A DNA stretch of 64,000 nucleotides from Aquabacterium humicola. Lineage in GTDB: Bacteria > Pseudomonadota > Gammaproteobacteria > Burkholderiales > Burkholderiaceae_C. This document shows, in pieces, positions 27,448 to 35,902 of the stretch (the first letter of the stretch is position 1; every line of letters starts with the position of its first letter). Under the pieces are notes generated by a model, which saw only the letters and a program-made list of their open reading frames with translations, made no database searches and had not been told where the DNA came from. Both the position numbers and the translations under genes were made by a program. The stretch is taken from contig NZ_JARGNB010000001.1 of NCBI RefSeq assembly GCF_030167915.1, forward strand, positions 1,302,001-1,366,000. The letters run 5' to 3'.

Positions 27448-28893
27448 TCAGCCCGCGCGCAAGCCGCCCAGCTCGAACGAGCCCATCGCGTCGGCCAGCT
27501 GCGCGGCCTGCGCCTTCAGCGCATCGGCGGCGGCGGCCGACTGCTGCACCAGCGCGGCGTTCTGCTGCGTCGCTTCGTCCAGCGTGGCCACCGCGCGATT
27601 GACGTCGGCGATGCCGGCGGACTGCTCGCGCGCCGCGGTCGACACGTCGTTGAGCATCTCGCTGACATGCCGCACCTCGCGGATGATGCCGGCCAGCGTG
27701 GCCTGCGTCTCGCGGCCGACCGCGACACCGTCGTCGACCTGCTCGTTCGAGCGCGCGATCAGGCCTTTGATCTCGCGGGCGGCATCGGCGCTGCGCCGCG
27801 CCAGCAGCCGCACTTCCTGCGCGACGACCGCGAAGCCGCGACCGGCCTCGCCGGCACGCGCGGCTTCCACCGACGCGTTGACCGCCAGCAGGTTGGTCTG
27901 GAACGCGATGCCGTCGATCACCGAGGTGATGTCGGCCACCCGCTGCGAACTCTGCGCGATGTGCTGCAGGCTGGTCGCCAGCTGCTCGATCGCCGCTTCG
28001 CCGTCGGCCGCGCGACCCACCGCGGCCGACGCCACCTGGCCCGCCTGCAGCACGGTGTCGGACGAGCGCCGCACGGTGGCCGTCAGCTGCTCCAGCGCCG
28101 CCGCCGTGCGCTGCAGGTCGGAGGCCGCCTGCTCGGTGCGCTGCGACAGGTCCTGGTTGCCGCAGGCGATCTCGCTGGACGCGATGTTGACCGACTCGGC
28201 CGTGCGCCCGGCCACGCCGGTGGCGCGGCGGATGGTGCGCAGCACGTTCAGCAGGCGTTCGCCGGCGGGCGTGCGTGCGCCGTCGGGCAGGCCGTCCAGG
28301 CACACCTTGCCCGGCGTGCGCGACAGCGCCGTGGTGATCGCATCGAGCTCGGCGCCCAGGTGCGCGGCCTGCCGCATCTGGCGCGCGATCAAGCCGCTCA
28401 GCAGCGCCTGCGATGCCAGGTACATGCCGTGCTCGGCCACCGTCAGCAGGTTGGGCTGGGTCAGGCAGAACACCGGGAAGCCGGCCGCCTGCAAGCGGTC
28501 GAACACCAGGTGATGGATCGCAAAGGACGCGGCCGTGACGGCGATCGGCAGCCAGTGCCGGTAGGCCAGCATGTAGGCCAGCGTGACGAAGACCCCGAAG
28601 TGGTACTCGGTGCGGCCGCCGGCGATCTGGATCTGCGACGCCACCTGCACCACCAGCAGCAGCGGCAGCGCGACCGAGTTGAACCAGCTGCCCCTGGACA
28701 GGCCGAAGAAGGCCCCGGCCGCCAGCATCGAGCCGAGGCCGACCGCGGCACCGAAGCCGATCTGGTCGAAGCGCCAGCCGGCCCACAGGCAGCCGGCGCA
28801 GCCTAGCGCGGCGGCAACCAGCAGGTAGAGGTCGCCGGCGCGGCGCAGGCGGGGCAGATCGTTGGGCGGCGTCAGGCGGGCGGCAGCAGTCAC
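27448..28893 (-). CDS. Methyl-accepting chemotaxis protein with multi-pass membrane sensor
   Basis: GTG 28893 gives 481 residues. Five or six hydrophobic segments occupy residues about 15-165 (e.g. LYLLVAAALGCAGCLW and AYMLAYRHWLPIAVTAASFA), with no large periplasmic loop, so sensing is likely within or at the membrane. The cytoplasmic part contains the signalling hairpin VIDGIAFQTNLLAVNASVEAA with AGEAGRGFAVVAQEVRLLA, plus flanking methylation helices. The receptor should act through CheA/CheW encoded elsewhere. A TTGAG-N4-CTCAA box lies 123 bases upstream. The C-terminus (ELGGLRAG) lacks a CheR pentapeptide. Confidence 0.88.
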   Translation of the reverse strand: MTAAARLTPPNDLPRLRRAGDLYLLVAAALGCAGCLWAGWRFDQIGFGAAVGLGSMLAAGAFFGLSRGSWFNSVALPLLLVVQVASQIQIAGGRTEYHFGVFVTLAYMLAYRHWLPIAVTAASFAIHHLVFDRLQAAGFPVFCLTQPNLLTVAEHGMYLASQALLSGLIARQMRQAAHLGAELDAITTALSRTPGKVCLDGLPDGARTPAGERLLNVLRTIRRATGVAGRTAESVNIASSEIACGNQDLSQRTEQAASDLQRTAAALEQLTATVRRSSDTVLQAGQVASAAVGRAADGEAAIEQLATSLQHIAQSSQRVADITSVIDGIAFQTNLLAVNASVEAARAGEAGRGFAVVAQEVRLLARRSADAAREIKGLIARSNEQVDDGVAVGRETQATLAGIIREVRHVSEMLNDVSTAAREQSAGIADVNRAVATLDEATQQNAALVQQSAAAADALKAQAAQLADAMGSFELGGLRAG

Positions 28894-29015
28894 GAGCGGT
28901 CTTTCCGGTTGCGCCGGCGCCCGTGGAGATGGTGAAGCGGCAGGCCGCCGGCGCCTTGGACTTCGGCGCGGCGGGCGTGAACTGGAGCGCCACTGGCGCG
29001 CCAAATGGCCGGTGC

Positions 29016-29029
29016 TTGAGATAGCTCAA
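29016..29029. promoter_or_regulatory. FNR/CRP-type dyad upstream of the chemoreceptor gene
   Basis: TTGAGATAGCTCAA has 5-base arms with a 4-base centre, the geometry of FNR-family sites (TTGAT-N4-ATCAA is the E. coli consensus). It lies between the chemoreceptor start and the hydrolase stop, so only the chemoreceptor is a sensible target. Confidence 0.35.
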
Positions 29030-29063
29030 ACAGCGCGGCGAAAGCCCGGGCGGCCCGGCGGGC

Positions 29064-30416
29064 TCAGTCAGCGCCGCCGGGGCCGATCGCCGACAGCACA
29101 ACGCCCCGGCATTCACCGAAGCCGATGCGCGCGCGCCCCGCGCCTTCGCACCAGCCGCGCAGGATCACCGTGTCGCCGTCCTCGAGGAAGGCCCGCTGCT
29201 CGCCGGTGCCGGGCAGCGTGATCGGGGCGCGTCCGCCGAGGCTCAGCTCGACGATCGCACCGGCTTCGCCGGGCGTCGGGCCGGAGACGGTGCCAGTGCC
29301 GATCAGGTCGCCCGGCTCGAGGTTGCAGCCGCCGACCGTGTGCTGCGCGACCATCTGCGCCGGCGTCCAGTACTGGTGGCGGAAGCTGGTGCGCGCGATG
29401 GTGCTCGGATCGATGCCGCCTTCGCGGTGGCGTGCGGTGTCGATGCGCACGTCGAGCTGGATGTCGAGCCCGCCGTGCGCGCGCTGGCCCGGGTCGTCGA
29501 GGTAGGCCAGCGGCTGCGGGTCCCCCGCGTCGCGCACGAAGGGCACGCGGTAGGGGGCCAGCGCTTCGAGGCTCACGACCCACGGGGAGATCGTCGTGCA
29601 GAAGTTCTTGCCGAGGAAGGGACCGAGCGGCGCCATTTCCCAGAATTGGTGGTCGCGCGCCGACCAGTCGTTCAGCAGCACCAGACCGGCGATGTGCGCT
29701 TCGGCCTCGGCCAGCGGAATCGGCCGGCCGAGCGCATTGCCGCCGCCGACGAAGAAGCCCATCTCGAGCTCGAAGTCCAGCCGCGCGCAGGCCCCGTAGA
29801 CCGGCGCCTCGGCGCCCGGTGGCATCGCCTGGCCCATCGGCCGATGGAAGCCGAAGCCCGGCGCGCCGACGCGCACGCTGGACGCGCGACCGTGGTAGGC
29901 GATCGGCAGCCACTGGAAGTTCGGTGTCAGCGGGTTCTGCGGCGCGATCAGCCGCCCGACGTTCAGCGCATGGTGGATCGACGTGTAGAAGTCGGTGTAG
30001 TTGCCGATGCGCGCCGGCAGCTCGTGCAGCACCGCGTCCATCGGCAGCAGGCACTCGGCGACCCGCTGCCGCACGTGCTCGGGCGCCTCGTCGCGCAGCA
30101 GCGCGAAGAGGTTGTGGCGCAGTGCGTGCCACGCGGCGGGGCCGAGCGCGAAGTAGTCGTTCAGCGCCGGCTGCGCGGCCGCAGCGCAGGCGCTGGCGGC
30201 CGGCCCGTGCAGCAGCCCGGTGGCCGACAGCGCGGCGAGGTCGAGCACGCGGTCGCCGATCGCCGCGGCGCCGCGCGCATGGCCGTCGTGCCCTTCGGCG
30301 CGCCGCACGATCGCCAGCGGCAGGTTCTGGATCGGGAAGTCGGTGGCGGCTTGGTTGGCCGATTCGACCCAGCTGCGCGCGGCCGGGTCGTGCGTGGCAT
30401 TGAGCGGGATCGTCAT
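29064..30416 (-). CDS. Fumarylacetoacetase (FAH) or close relative
   Basis: Fumarylacetoacetase splits fumarylacetoacetate to fumarate and acetoacetate, the last step of tyrosine/homogentisate breakdown. The 450-residue length and two-domain layout match the true enzyme rather than short FAH-fold proteins. Visible landmarks are YTDFYTSIHHALNVG, LDFELEMGFFVGGGN, LVLLNDWSARDHQFWEMAPL and GKNFCTTISPWVV. It ends a seven-gene transport operon and starts two bases after the cyclase-family gene. Homogentisate dioxygenase is not nearby, so a related beta-diketone substrate is possible. Confidence 0.85.
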   Translation of the reverse strand: MTIPLNATHDPAARSWVESANQAATDFPIQNLPLAIVRRAEGHDGHARGAAAIGDRVLDLAALSATGLLHGPAASACAAAAQPALNDYFALGPAAWHALRHNLFALLRDEAPEHVRQRVAECLLPMDAVLHELPARIGNYTDFYTSIHHALNVGRLIAPQNPLTPNFQWLPIAYHGRASSVRVGAPGFGFHRPMGQAMPPGAEAPVYGACARLDFELEMGFFVGGGNALGRPIPLAEAEAHIAGLVLLNDWSARDHQFWEMAPLGPFLGKNFCTTISPWVVSLEALAPYRVPFVRDAGDPQPLAYLDDPGQRAHGGLDIQLDVRIDTARHREGGIDPSTIARTSFRHQYWTPAQMVAQHTVGGCNLEPGDLIGTGTVSGPTPGEAGAIVELSLGGRAPITLPGTGEQRAFLEDGDTVILRGWCEGAGRARIGFGECRGVVLSAIGPGGAD

Positions 30417-30418
30417 GA

Positions 30419-31228
30419 TCAGCGCGGCGAAGCCATCAGCACGTCGTCGAAGATCGCCACCGCGCGCGTCCAGCCGGCCGACGCGCCGCGGATCTTGTGC
30501 GGAAAGCAGCTGATGTAGAAGCCGTCGGCCGGCAGCGACTCCAGGTTGTGCAACTTCTCGAGGTGGCAGTAGCCGATGTCGCGGCCGGCCTTGTGGCCTT
30601 CCCAGATCAGCGAGGCGTCGTGGCTCTGGCCGTACTTCTTCGCGGTGTGCACGAAGGGCGCGTCCCAGCTCCAGGCATCGGTGCCGGTCAGGCGCACGCC
30701 GCGCTCCAGCAGGTACATCGTCGCCTCGTAGCCCATGCCGCAGCCGGACGACACGTAGTCTGGCTGGCCGTAGCGCGCACCGGCGCGCGTATTGACGACG
30801 ACGATCTCCAGCGGCTGCAGCGCATGGCCGATGCGCTTGAGCTCCGCCTCGACATCCTCGGCGGTCACCACGTAGCCATCGCCGAAGTGGCGGAAGTCCA
30901 GCTTCACGCCGGGCTGGAAGCACCACTCCAGCGGCACCTCGTCGATGGCGATCGCCCGCTCCTTCTCGCCGAGCTTCTTGTTCATCGTCGAGTGGAAGTG
31001 GTAGGGCGCATCGAGGTGCGTGCCGTTGTGCGTCGACAGCTGCACCAGCTCCACCGCCCAGCCCTCGCCGTCCGGCAGGTCCTGCTGCTGCAGGCCGGGG
31101 AAGAAGGGCTCGATCTGCGCGAAGGTGTTGTCGTGGGTGAAGTACTGGATCTTCGGCGCGAAGGCGGGCGGGTCGGACAGCACGTCGTTCTCGAGGTAGA
31201 TCGACAGGTCGACGAATTGGCGGGGCAT
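30419..31228 (-). CDS. Cyclase-family metal hydrolase (kynurenine formamidase/isatin hydrolase type)
   Basis: The 269-residue protein carries the metal motif STHNGTHLDAPYHF (HxGTHxDxPxH) and later HDASLIWEGHKAG. Family members are Mn- or Zn-dependent amidohydrolases acting on formamides or cyclic amides such as isatin. The substrate is not evident from residues. It lies between permease and fumarylacetoacetase-like genes in one operon, so an imported aromatic or heterocyclic compound is likely opened here first. Cytoplasmic; no signal peptide. Confidence 0.82.
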   Translation of the reverse strand: MPRQFVDLSIYLENDVLSDPPAFAPKIQYFTHDNTFAQIEPFFPGLQQQDLPDGEGWAVELVQLSTHNGTHLDAPYHFHSTMNKKLGEKERAIAIDEVPLEWCFQPGVKLDFRHFGDGYVVTAEDVEAELKRIGHALQPLEIVVVNTRAGARYGQPDYVSSGCGMGYEATMYLLERGVRLTGTDAWSWDAPFVHTAKKYGQSHDASLIWEGHKAGRDIGYCHLEKLHNLESLPADGFYISCFPHKIRGASAGWTRAVAIFDDVLMASPR

Positions 31229-31284
31229 GGGGGTCTCCTCGGCGGGTGGACGATGACTTCAGGGGTTGGCACGTTCGGTTCGCC

Positions 31285-32073
31285 TCACGGTCGCTGCCAG
31301 CGCAGCAGGCGGCGTTCGGCCAGCGCCAGCAGCGCATTGCTGGCGAAGCCCAGCACGCCCAGCAGCACGATGCCGGCGAAGAGCTCGCTGGCACGGAAGG
31401 CGCGGGCGGCCAGCAGGATGGCCTGGCCGAGGCCGGGCTGCGAGGCGATCATCTCGCCGACCACCGCGACGATCAGCGACACCGTCATCGACAGCCGCAT
31501 GCCGGCCAGGATGTCGGGCAGCGTGGCCGGCAGCGCGACCTTGCCGATGAACGCCAGGCGGGACAGCTGCAGCGCCGCGCTCACCTCGCGCAGCCGCGGC
31601 TCGACGCTGGCGAAGCCGTGGATCGTCGCCAGCAGCACCGGCCAGGCCGCGCCGAAGGCGACGACGGCCAGCACCATGCCGCCGCTCAGGCCCCACAGCG
31701 AGATCGCCAGCGGCATCAGCGCCGAGGCCGGCAGCGGCCGCAGGAACTCCAGCGTCGGCAGCAGCCAGGTCCGCGCCGCCGACGACATGCCGATCAGCGC
31801 GCCGAGCGCGATGCCGACCAGCGAGGCCAGCAGCCAGCCGAGCAGCATGCGCTGCACCGTCATCGCGCTGAAGTTCAGCAGCTCGCCGCCGCGGTCCGGG
31901 TCGAGCCCGGCAGCCAGGCTCGCGGCGGTGGCTTCCGGCGTTGGCAGGAAGACGCGGCTGATCCAGCCGCCATGGCTCGCGAACCACCACAGCGCCAGCA
32001 GCGCGGCGAAGAGGGCGAGCGACTCGGTGGACCGGGCGACGGCGGCCGCGAGGCGGGACGGCCCGCGCTTCAT
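31285..32073 (-). CDS. ABC transporter permease (SsuC/TauC type), second of two
   Basis: This inner-membrane permease of 262 residues belongs to the BPD-type family. It has about six helices and the ATPase-contact EAA-like loop in FASVEPRLREVSAALQLSRL. Its ATG overlaps the stop of the other permease gene by 4 bases, so the two form a heterodimer. The pairing of two different permeases is less common than a homodimer in nitrate/taurine-type importers. The substrate is not known. Confidence 0.87.
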   Translation of the reverse strand: MKRGPSRLAAAVARSTESLALFAALLALWWFASHGGWISRVFLPTPEATAASLAAGLDPDRGGELLNFSAMTVQRMLLGWLLASLVGIALGALIGMSSAARTWLLPTLEFLRPLPASALMPLAISLWGLSGGMVLAVVAFGAAWPVLLATIHGFASVEPRLREVSAALQLSRLAFIGKVALPATLPDILAGMRLSMTVSLIVAVVGEMIASQPGLGQAILLAARAFRASELFAGIVLLGVLGFASNALLALAERRLLRWQRP

Positions 32074-32819
32074 GCGAGCGCCCCCATGCGCCGTGTCGCC
32101 GCATGCTGCAGCGCCAGCGCGCCGGCGTTGATCGCATAACCGACCACGCCGGTCCAGAACAGCCAGGCCAGCATCAGCGCCGGGTCGAGGCTCTGCTGCG
32201 CGATCATGATCGCGTAGCCCATGCCGTGCGGATTGGCGGCGATCTCCACCGTCACCGCGACGACCAGCGCGATCGCCACGCCGAGCCGCAGCGCGACGAA
32301 CAGCCGCGGCAGCATCGCCGGGATCACGATCTGCGTCAGCCGCGACACCGGCGACAGCTGCAGCGCGGCGGCGACTTCCAGCAGCCGCGGCTCGATCTGC
32401 CGCGCCGCCGCCTGCGCCAGCACCAGCATCGGCCAGAAGGTGGCGAAGGCGATGACGCTCACTTCCATCGTCAGCCCGAAGCCGAACACCAGCATCGCCA
32501 GCGGGATCAGCGCGACCGAAGGCACCGGCCGCAGCACCTCGATCGACAGGAAGCTCGCGCGCGCCGCGCGCGGCACGAGGCCCAGCACGATGCCCAGCAG
32601 CACGCCGCCGGCGGCGCCGATCAGCAGCCCCAGCGCCGTGGCGCCGAGCGTGAACGCGGTGGCCTGCCACAGGGAGCCATCGGCCAGCGCGCGGCCGAAG
32701 GCCCGCAGCGCCGCACTGGGCGGGGCGATCGCGTCGCTCTGCGCGCCGACCTGGCGCGCGTAGAGCTCGAACGCCAGCAGAAGCACTGCCGGCACCGCCA
32801 GCGCGCGCAACACCTTCAT
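32070..32819 (-). CDS. ABC transporter permease (SsuC/TauC type), first of two
   Basis: The 249-residue membrane protein is homologous to its neighbour and shows the family loop RQIEPRLLEVAAALQLSPVSR and LRPVPSVALIPLAML. It overlaps the ATPase gene upstream and the second permease downstream by 4 bases each, giving tight translational coupling. It forms the other half of the importer pore. The ligand must be deduced from the binding protein or the catabolic genes. Confidence 0.87.
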   Translation of the reverse strand: MKVLRALAVPAVLLLAFELYARQVGAQSDAIAPPSAALRAFGRALADGSLWQATAFTLGATALGLLIGAAGGVLLGIVLGLVPRAARASFLSIEVLRPVPSVALIPLAMLVFGFGLTMEVSVIAFATFWPMLVLAQAAARQIEPRLLEVAAALQLSPVSRLTQIVIPAMLPRLFVALRLGVAIALVVAVTVEIAANPHGMGYAIMIAQQSLDPALMLAWLFWTGVVGYAINAGALALQHAATRRMGALA

Positions 32820-33634
32820 GCGGGGTGCCCCAGGAAGCGGTACAGCTCGCGCCGCAGCCGCAGGAACTCGGGATGTTCCTTCGTCGACAGCTGGTCGCGC
32901 GGCCGCGGGATGCCGACGTCGATCACCGCGGCGAGGCTCGGCTGCTCGGGCGTCGGGTTCGAACGCAGCGCGATCACGCGGTCGCCGAGGTAGATCGCCT
33001 CCTCGAGGTCGTGGGTGACGAACAGCACCGTCAGCCCGCTGGCGCGCACCAGCCGCGACAGCTCGTCCTGCAGCCCCTCGCGCGTCATCGCATCGAGCGC
33101 GCCGAAGGGCTCGTCCATCATCATCAGCTCGGGCGATTGCGCGAGGCAGCGCGCGATCTGCACCCGCTGCTGCATGCCGCCGGACAGCTGCGCCGGAAAC
33201 TTCTTCGCGTGCGCGGCCAGGTTCACCGTCGCCAGCACCTCGGCGATGCGCGCGGGCCGCTCGGCCGCCGGCACGCCCGCCGCTTCGAGCGCCAGCGCGA
33301 CATTGCCCTCGACGGTGCGCCAGGGCAGCAGCGCGCGGCCGTAGTCCTGGAAGACGAAGGCCACCTCGCGCGACGGGCCCGCCACCACCTGCCCGTGGCG
33401 CCGCACCGCGCCGGCGCTGGGCGCCATGAAACCGGCGGCGGCGCGCAGCAGCGTGGTCTTGCCGCAGCCCGAGGGGCCGATGATGCAGACGAACTCGCCG
33501 CGGCCGACGGCCAGGCTCGTCGGCGACAGGATCTCGCGGCCGCCGAGGTGGATCGCGACGCCGTCGAAGTCCAGCAGCTGGTCCTGGACCCGCGTCGAGG
33601 GACCGCTGGGCACGGCGGCGAGCATCGGCTTCAT
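32816..33634 (-). CDS. ABC transporter ATPase (nitrate/sulfonate/taurine type)
   Basis: This nucleotide-binding subunit of 272 residues has Walker A GPSGCGKTT, Q-loop FQDYGRALLPW, signature LSGGMQQR, Walker B LMMMDEPFGALDA and switch histidine VTHDLEEA. All catalytic residues are intact. It powers the two-permease importer encoded directly downstream and follows the binding-protein gene by 19 bases. The group is that of SsuB/TauB, typical for importing small organic acids or sulfonates. Confidence 0.92.
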   Translation of the reverse strand: MKPMLAAVPSGPSTRVQDQLLDFDGVAIHLGGREILSPTSLAVGRGEFVCIIGPSGCGKTTLLRAAAGFMAPSAGAVRRHGQVVAGPSREVAFVFQDYGRALLPWRTVEGNVALALEAAGVPAAERPARIAEVLATVNLAAHAKKFPAQLSGGMQQRVQIARCLAQSPELMMMDEPFGALDAMTREGLQDELSRLVRASGLTVLFVTHDLEEAIYLGDRVIALRSNPTPEQPSLAAVIDVGIPRPRDQLSTKEHPEFLRLRRELYRFLGHPA

Positions 33635-33653
33635 CGTTCCGCGTCCGGGCGCA

Positions 33654-34598
33654 TCACTTGAAGATCAGCTTCGACGGATCGGGCGTGGTCTTCAGCATCT
33701 CCTGGTCCTTCATCAGCCCGACCCAGTAGGCCAGCTGCTTCTCGGTGATGACCGGCCCCGGCGGCGAGATCTGCGCCTTGGCCAGCACCTCGGGCGGCAG
33801 CTTGATGTACTTGCCGATCGCGGCGCGCACCTTGTCGTTGTTCGCCGGCTTCGTGATGAAGGCCGCGGCCTCCTGCACCGCCTGCTGGAAGGCGCGCGCG
33901 CCGGCGGCGTTCTTGTCCACCCACTCGCGCCTGGCGGTGTACAGGATGGTCGGCTGGCCTTCGGGCAGGAAGGTCGAGTAGTAGGACGCGACGTAGCCGA
34001 CGCCGGAATCGGTGATGCGGCTCATGAACGGGTCCGCGCTGACCACGGCGTCCAGCGTGCCGCCGCGCATCAGGTCGCCGTGCTGCGGGAAGGCGGCCTC
34101 GACGAAGTTGACCTTGCGGTAGTCGACACCCTGGGACTTCAGCCAGGCGCGGAAGGTGACGTGCAGGAAGGCGCCGAGCCCCGGCACGCCGATCTTCTTG
34201 CCGAGGCAGTCGGGCGCCGAGCGGATGCCGCTGCCGGCCCGCGCGACGAGGCCGAAGCCGGTGATCGACTTCGACGTGACGCCGCCGCCGCCCAGCACCA
34301 CGTGGTCGAGCCCGCCGTCGACCGACTGCAGGAAGACGCTGGGCGTCGGCCCGCCGATCTGCAGCGAATCGGCCTGCACCGCGGCGGGGATGGTCGAGTT
34401 CAGCGGAATGAACTTCAGCTCGATATCGAGCTGGCGTTTCCTGAACAGGCCCTCCTCGGCAGCGACGAACACCGACGCGAAGTCGGTGACCGCGGTGTAG
34501 CCGAAGACGATGCGCGGTGTCGGCTGCGCGAGCACGGCGGGTGCGGCGGCCGCGGCGGCAGCCGCCGAGGCGGCGGTCAGGAGGTCTCGACGTTTCAT
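33654..34598 (-). CDS. ABC transporter periplasmic substrate-binding protein (SsuA/NMT1-like)
   Basis: The 314-residue binding protein starts with RRDLLTAASAAAAAAAAPAVLAQP, an Ala-rich signal peptide with a twin-arginine-like start. The SsuA-type fold shows FVAAEEGLFRKRQLDIELKF, then GGPTPSVFLQSVDGG and VSADPFMSRITDSG. ATG 34598 overlaps the tetR stop by 4 bases. The cognate ATPase and permeases follow. The ligand is probably a small aromatic or heterocyclic acid, judging from the two hydrolases at the end of the operon; that is inference. Confidence 0.88.
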   Translation of the reverse strand: MKRRDLLTAASAAAAAAAAPAVLAQPTPRIVFGYTAVTDFASVFVAAEEGLFRKRQLDIELKFIPLNSTIPAAVQADSLQIGGPTPSVFLQSVDGGLDHVVLGGGGVTSKSITGFGLVARAGSGIRSAPDCLGKKIGVPGLGAFLHVTFRAWLKSQGVDYRKVNFVEAAFPQHGDLMRGGTLDAVVSADPFMSRITDSGVGYVASYYSTFLPEGQPTILYTARREWVDKNAAGARAFQQAVQEAAAFITKPANNDKVRAAIGKYIKLPPEVLAKAQISPPGPVITEKQLAYWVGLMKDQEMLKTTPDPSKLIFK

Positions 34599-35290
34599 GC
34601 GGGTCTCCGGGCGTTGGTCTTGGAAGAGGATCGGGGGGCCGGCGCCGGCAGCGCGGCCTGCAGGCCGCCGAGCACGAAGCGCATCAGCAGCGGCGCGGCG
34701 GCGGGGTCGGCCGAGCGGTTCTCGCCGTGCGACAGGCGCTCGACGCGGTCGTCGCTGATGTGGTGCAGCAGCGCGCCCAGCATGAACTGGTAGCACCATG
34801 CGACCTCGCCGCGGCTGGCGTGCGGCAAGGTGGCATGCAGCGCGTCGATGAAGGCCTCGGCCAGCGGATCGAAGATCTCGCGCATCACGCGGTCGGTGTG
34901 GCCGCGCTGGTGCAGCAGCTCGCGCGCCACCATGCGGGCGTAGAACTCGCCTTCGGTGCTGGCGCGCAGGCGCAGCACCGGCAGCAGGAAGGCATCGACG
35001 ATGCGCGCGAGGCGCTCGGGCTTCGGCGCGGCCATCGCCTCGGCCAGGCCGGCGAGGCGTTCGTCGATGGTGCCGCGCCACTGGCCGAAGACGGCCTCGA
35101 ACAGCTCGTGCTTCTGGCCGTGGTAGTAGCCGACCAGCGCCAGCGGCACGCCGGCTTCTTCGGCCACCTGGCGGATCGTCACCGCGTCGTAGCCGTGCTG
35201 CGCGAACAGCCGCTCGGCCGCCAGCAGGATCGCGAGCTTGCGATCCGGGCGGGCTTCTGGCGAGGTGGCGGCGGCTCGGCGCGTGGGCAT
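34595..35290 (-). CDS. TetR-family repressor, first gene of the transport/hydrolase operon
   Basis: The ATG at 35290 gives 231 residues. The helix-turn-helix spans about residues 30-65 (AERLFAQHGYDAVTIRQVAEEAGVP, then LVGYYHGQKHELFEAVF). The C-terminal helical domain would bind the inducer, presumably the transported substrate or a product. It is the promoter-proximal gene of a seven-gene operon, and two dyads lie 17-45 bases upstream, fitting autorepression. A longer start at 35335 would run through those dyads and is rejected. Confidence 0.88.
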   Translation of the reverse strand: MPTRRAAATSPEARPDRKLAILLAAERLFAQHGYDAVTIRQVAEEAGVPLALVGYYHGQKHELFEAVFGQWRGTIDERLAGLAEAMAAPKPERLARIVDAFLLPVLRLRASTEGEFYARMVARELLHQRGHTDRVMREIFDPLAEAFIDALHATLPHASRGEVAWCYQFMLGALLHHISDDRVERLSHGENRSADPAAAPLLMRFVLGGLQAALPAPAPRSSSKTNARRPA

Positions 35291-35306
35291 GACACGAATT
35301 GAACGC

Positions 35307-35335
35307 TTGTACAAATGTGTTGTACACGCGTACAA
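35307..35335. promoter_or_regulatory. Paired TTGTAC-type dyads, likely TetR operator
   Basis: TTGTACAA (35307-35314) and TTGTACACGCGTACAA (35320-35335; 6-base perfect arms) lie 13 bases apart just before tetR. The AT-rich repeated half-site TTGTAC occurs in both. They match the size and position of TetR autoregulatory operators and would cover the promoter of the whole operon. Confidence 0.6.
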
Positions 35336-35377
35336 ACCCGCAGCGCTGCCGGCCGCGTCAGGGCATGGCGACCTCGA

Positions 35378-35866
35378 TCAGTCGCCGATCCAGCGCGTCA
35401 CGCGCTCGGCGATCTCGTCGGGCGGCAGCAGCGCATCGAGCCGCAGCACGCCGGGCTCGCCCGCCGGCGGCTCGAGCGCGTCGAACTGCGTCGCGACCAG
35501 GCCGGCCGGGAAGAAGTGTTCGGCGCGCTGCGCGACGCGCGCTTGGGCCGCTGTCCGGTCGAGGTCCAGCCACGCGAAGCGCAGGTCCGGCGACGCGGCG
35601 CGCAGCCGGTCGCGGTAGCTCGCCTTCAGCGCCGAGCAGGTCAGCACCGCGCCGCCCGGCCGCCGCGCGAGCTCCGCGCCGAGGCGGTCCAGCCAGTCGG
35701 CGCGATCGGCATCGGTCAGCGCGATGCCCTCGCGCATGCGCTGCCGGTTGGCCGCCGAATGGAACTCGTCGCCCTCGACCAACGGCAGGCCCAACCGCTG
35801 GGCGATCGCCGCGCCGACGCGCGACTTGCCGCAGCCGGAGACGCCCATCACCACCAGCGATGTCAT
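35378..35866 (-). CDS. gntK: Gluconokinase
   Basis: Gluconokinase makes 6-phosphogluconate from gluconate. The 162-residue protein is standard for the small P-loop type: Walker A GVSGCGKSRVG, substrate lid EGDEFHSAANRQRMREGIALTD, CSALKASYRDRLR and FLP-like FFPAGLVATQFDALEPP. It lies 36 bases downstream of a Bug-type binding protein, both behind a LacI-type palindrome. The pairing supports gluconate, or a related aldonate, as the substrate of that group. Cytoplasmic. Confidence 0.92.
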   Translation of the reverse strand: MTSLVVMGVSGCGKSRVGAAIAQRLGLPLVEGDEFHSAANRQRMREGIALTDADRADWLDRLGAELARRPGGAVLTCSALKASYRDRLRAASPDLRFAWLDLDRTAAQARVAQRAEHFFPAGLVATQFDALEPPAGEPGVLRLDALLPPDEIAERVTRWIGD

Positions 35867-35902
35867 GGCCGATGACGCTCGAAGTAAGCGTGCGCCATGC
35901 GC

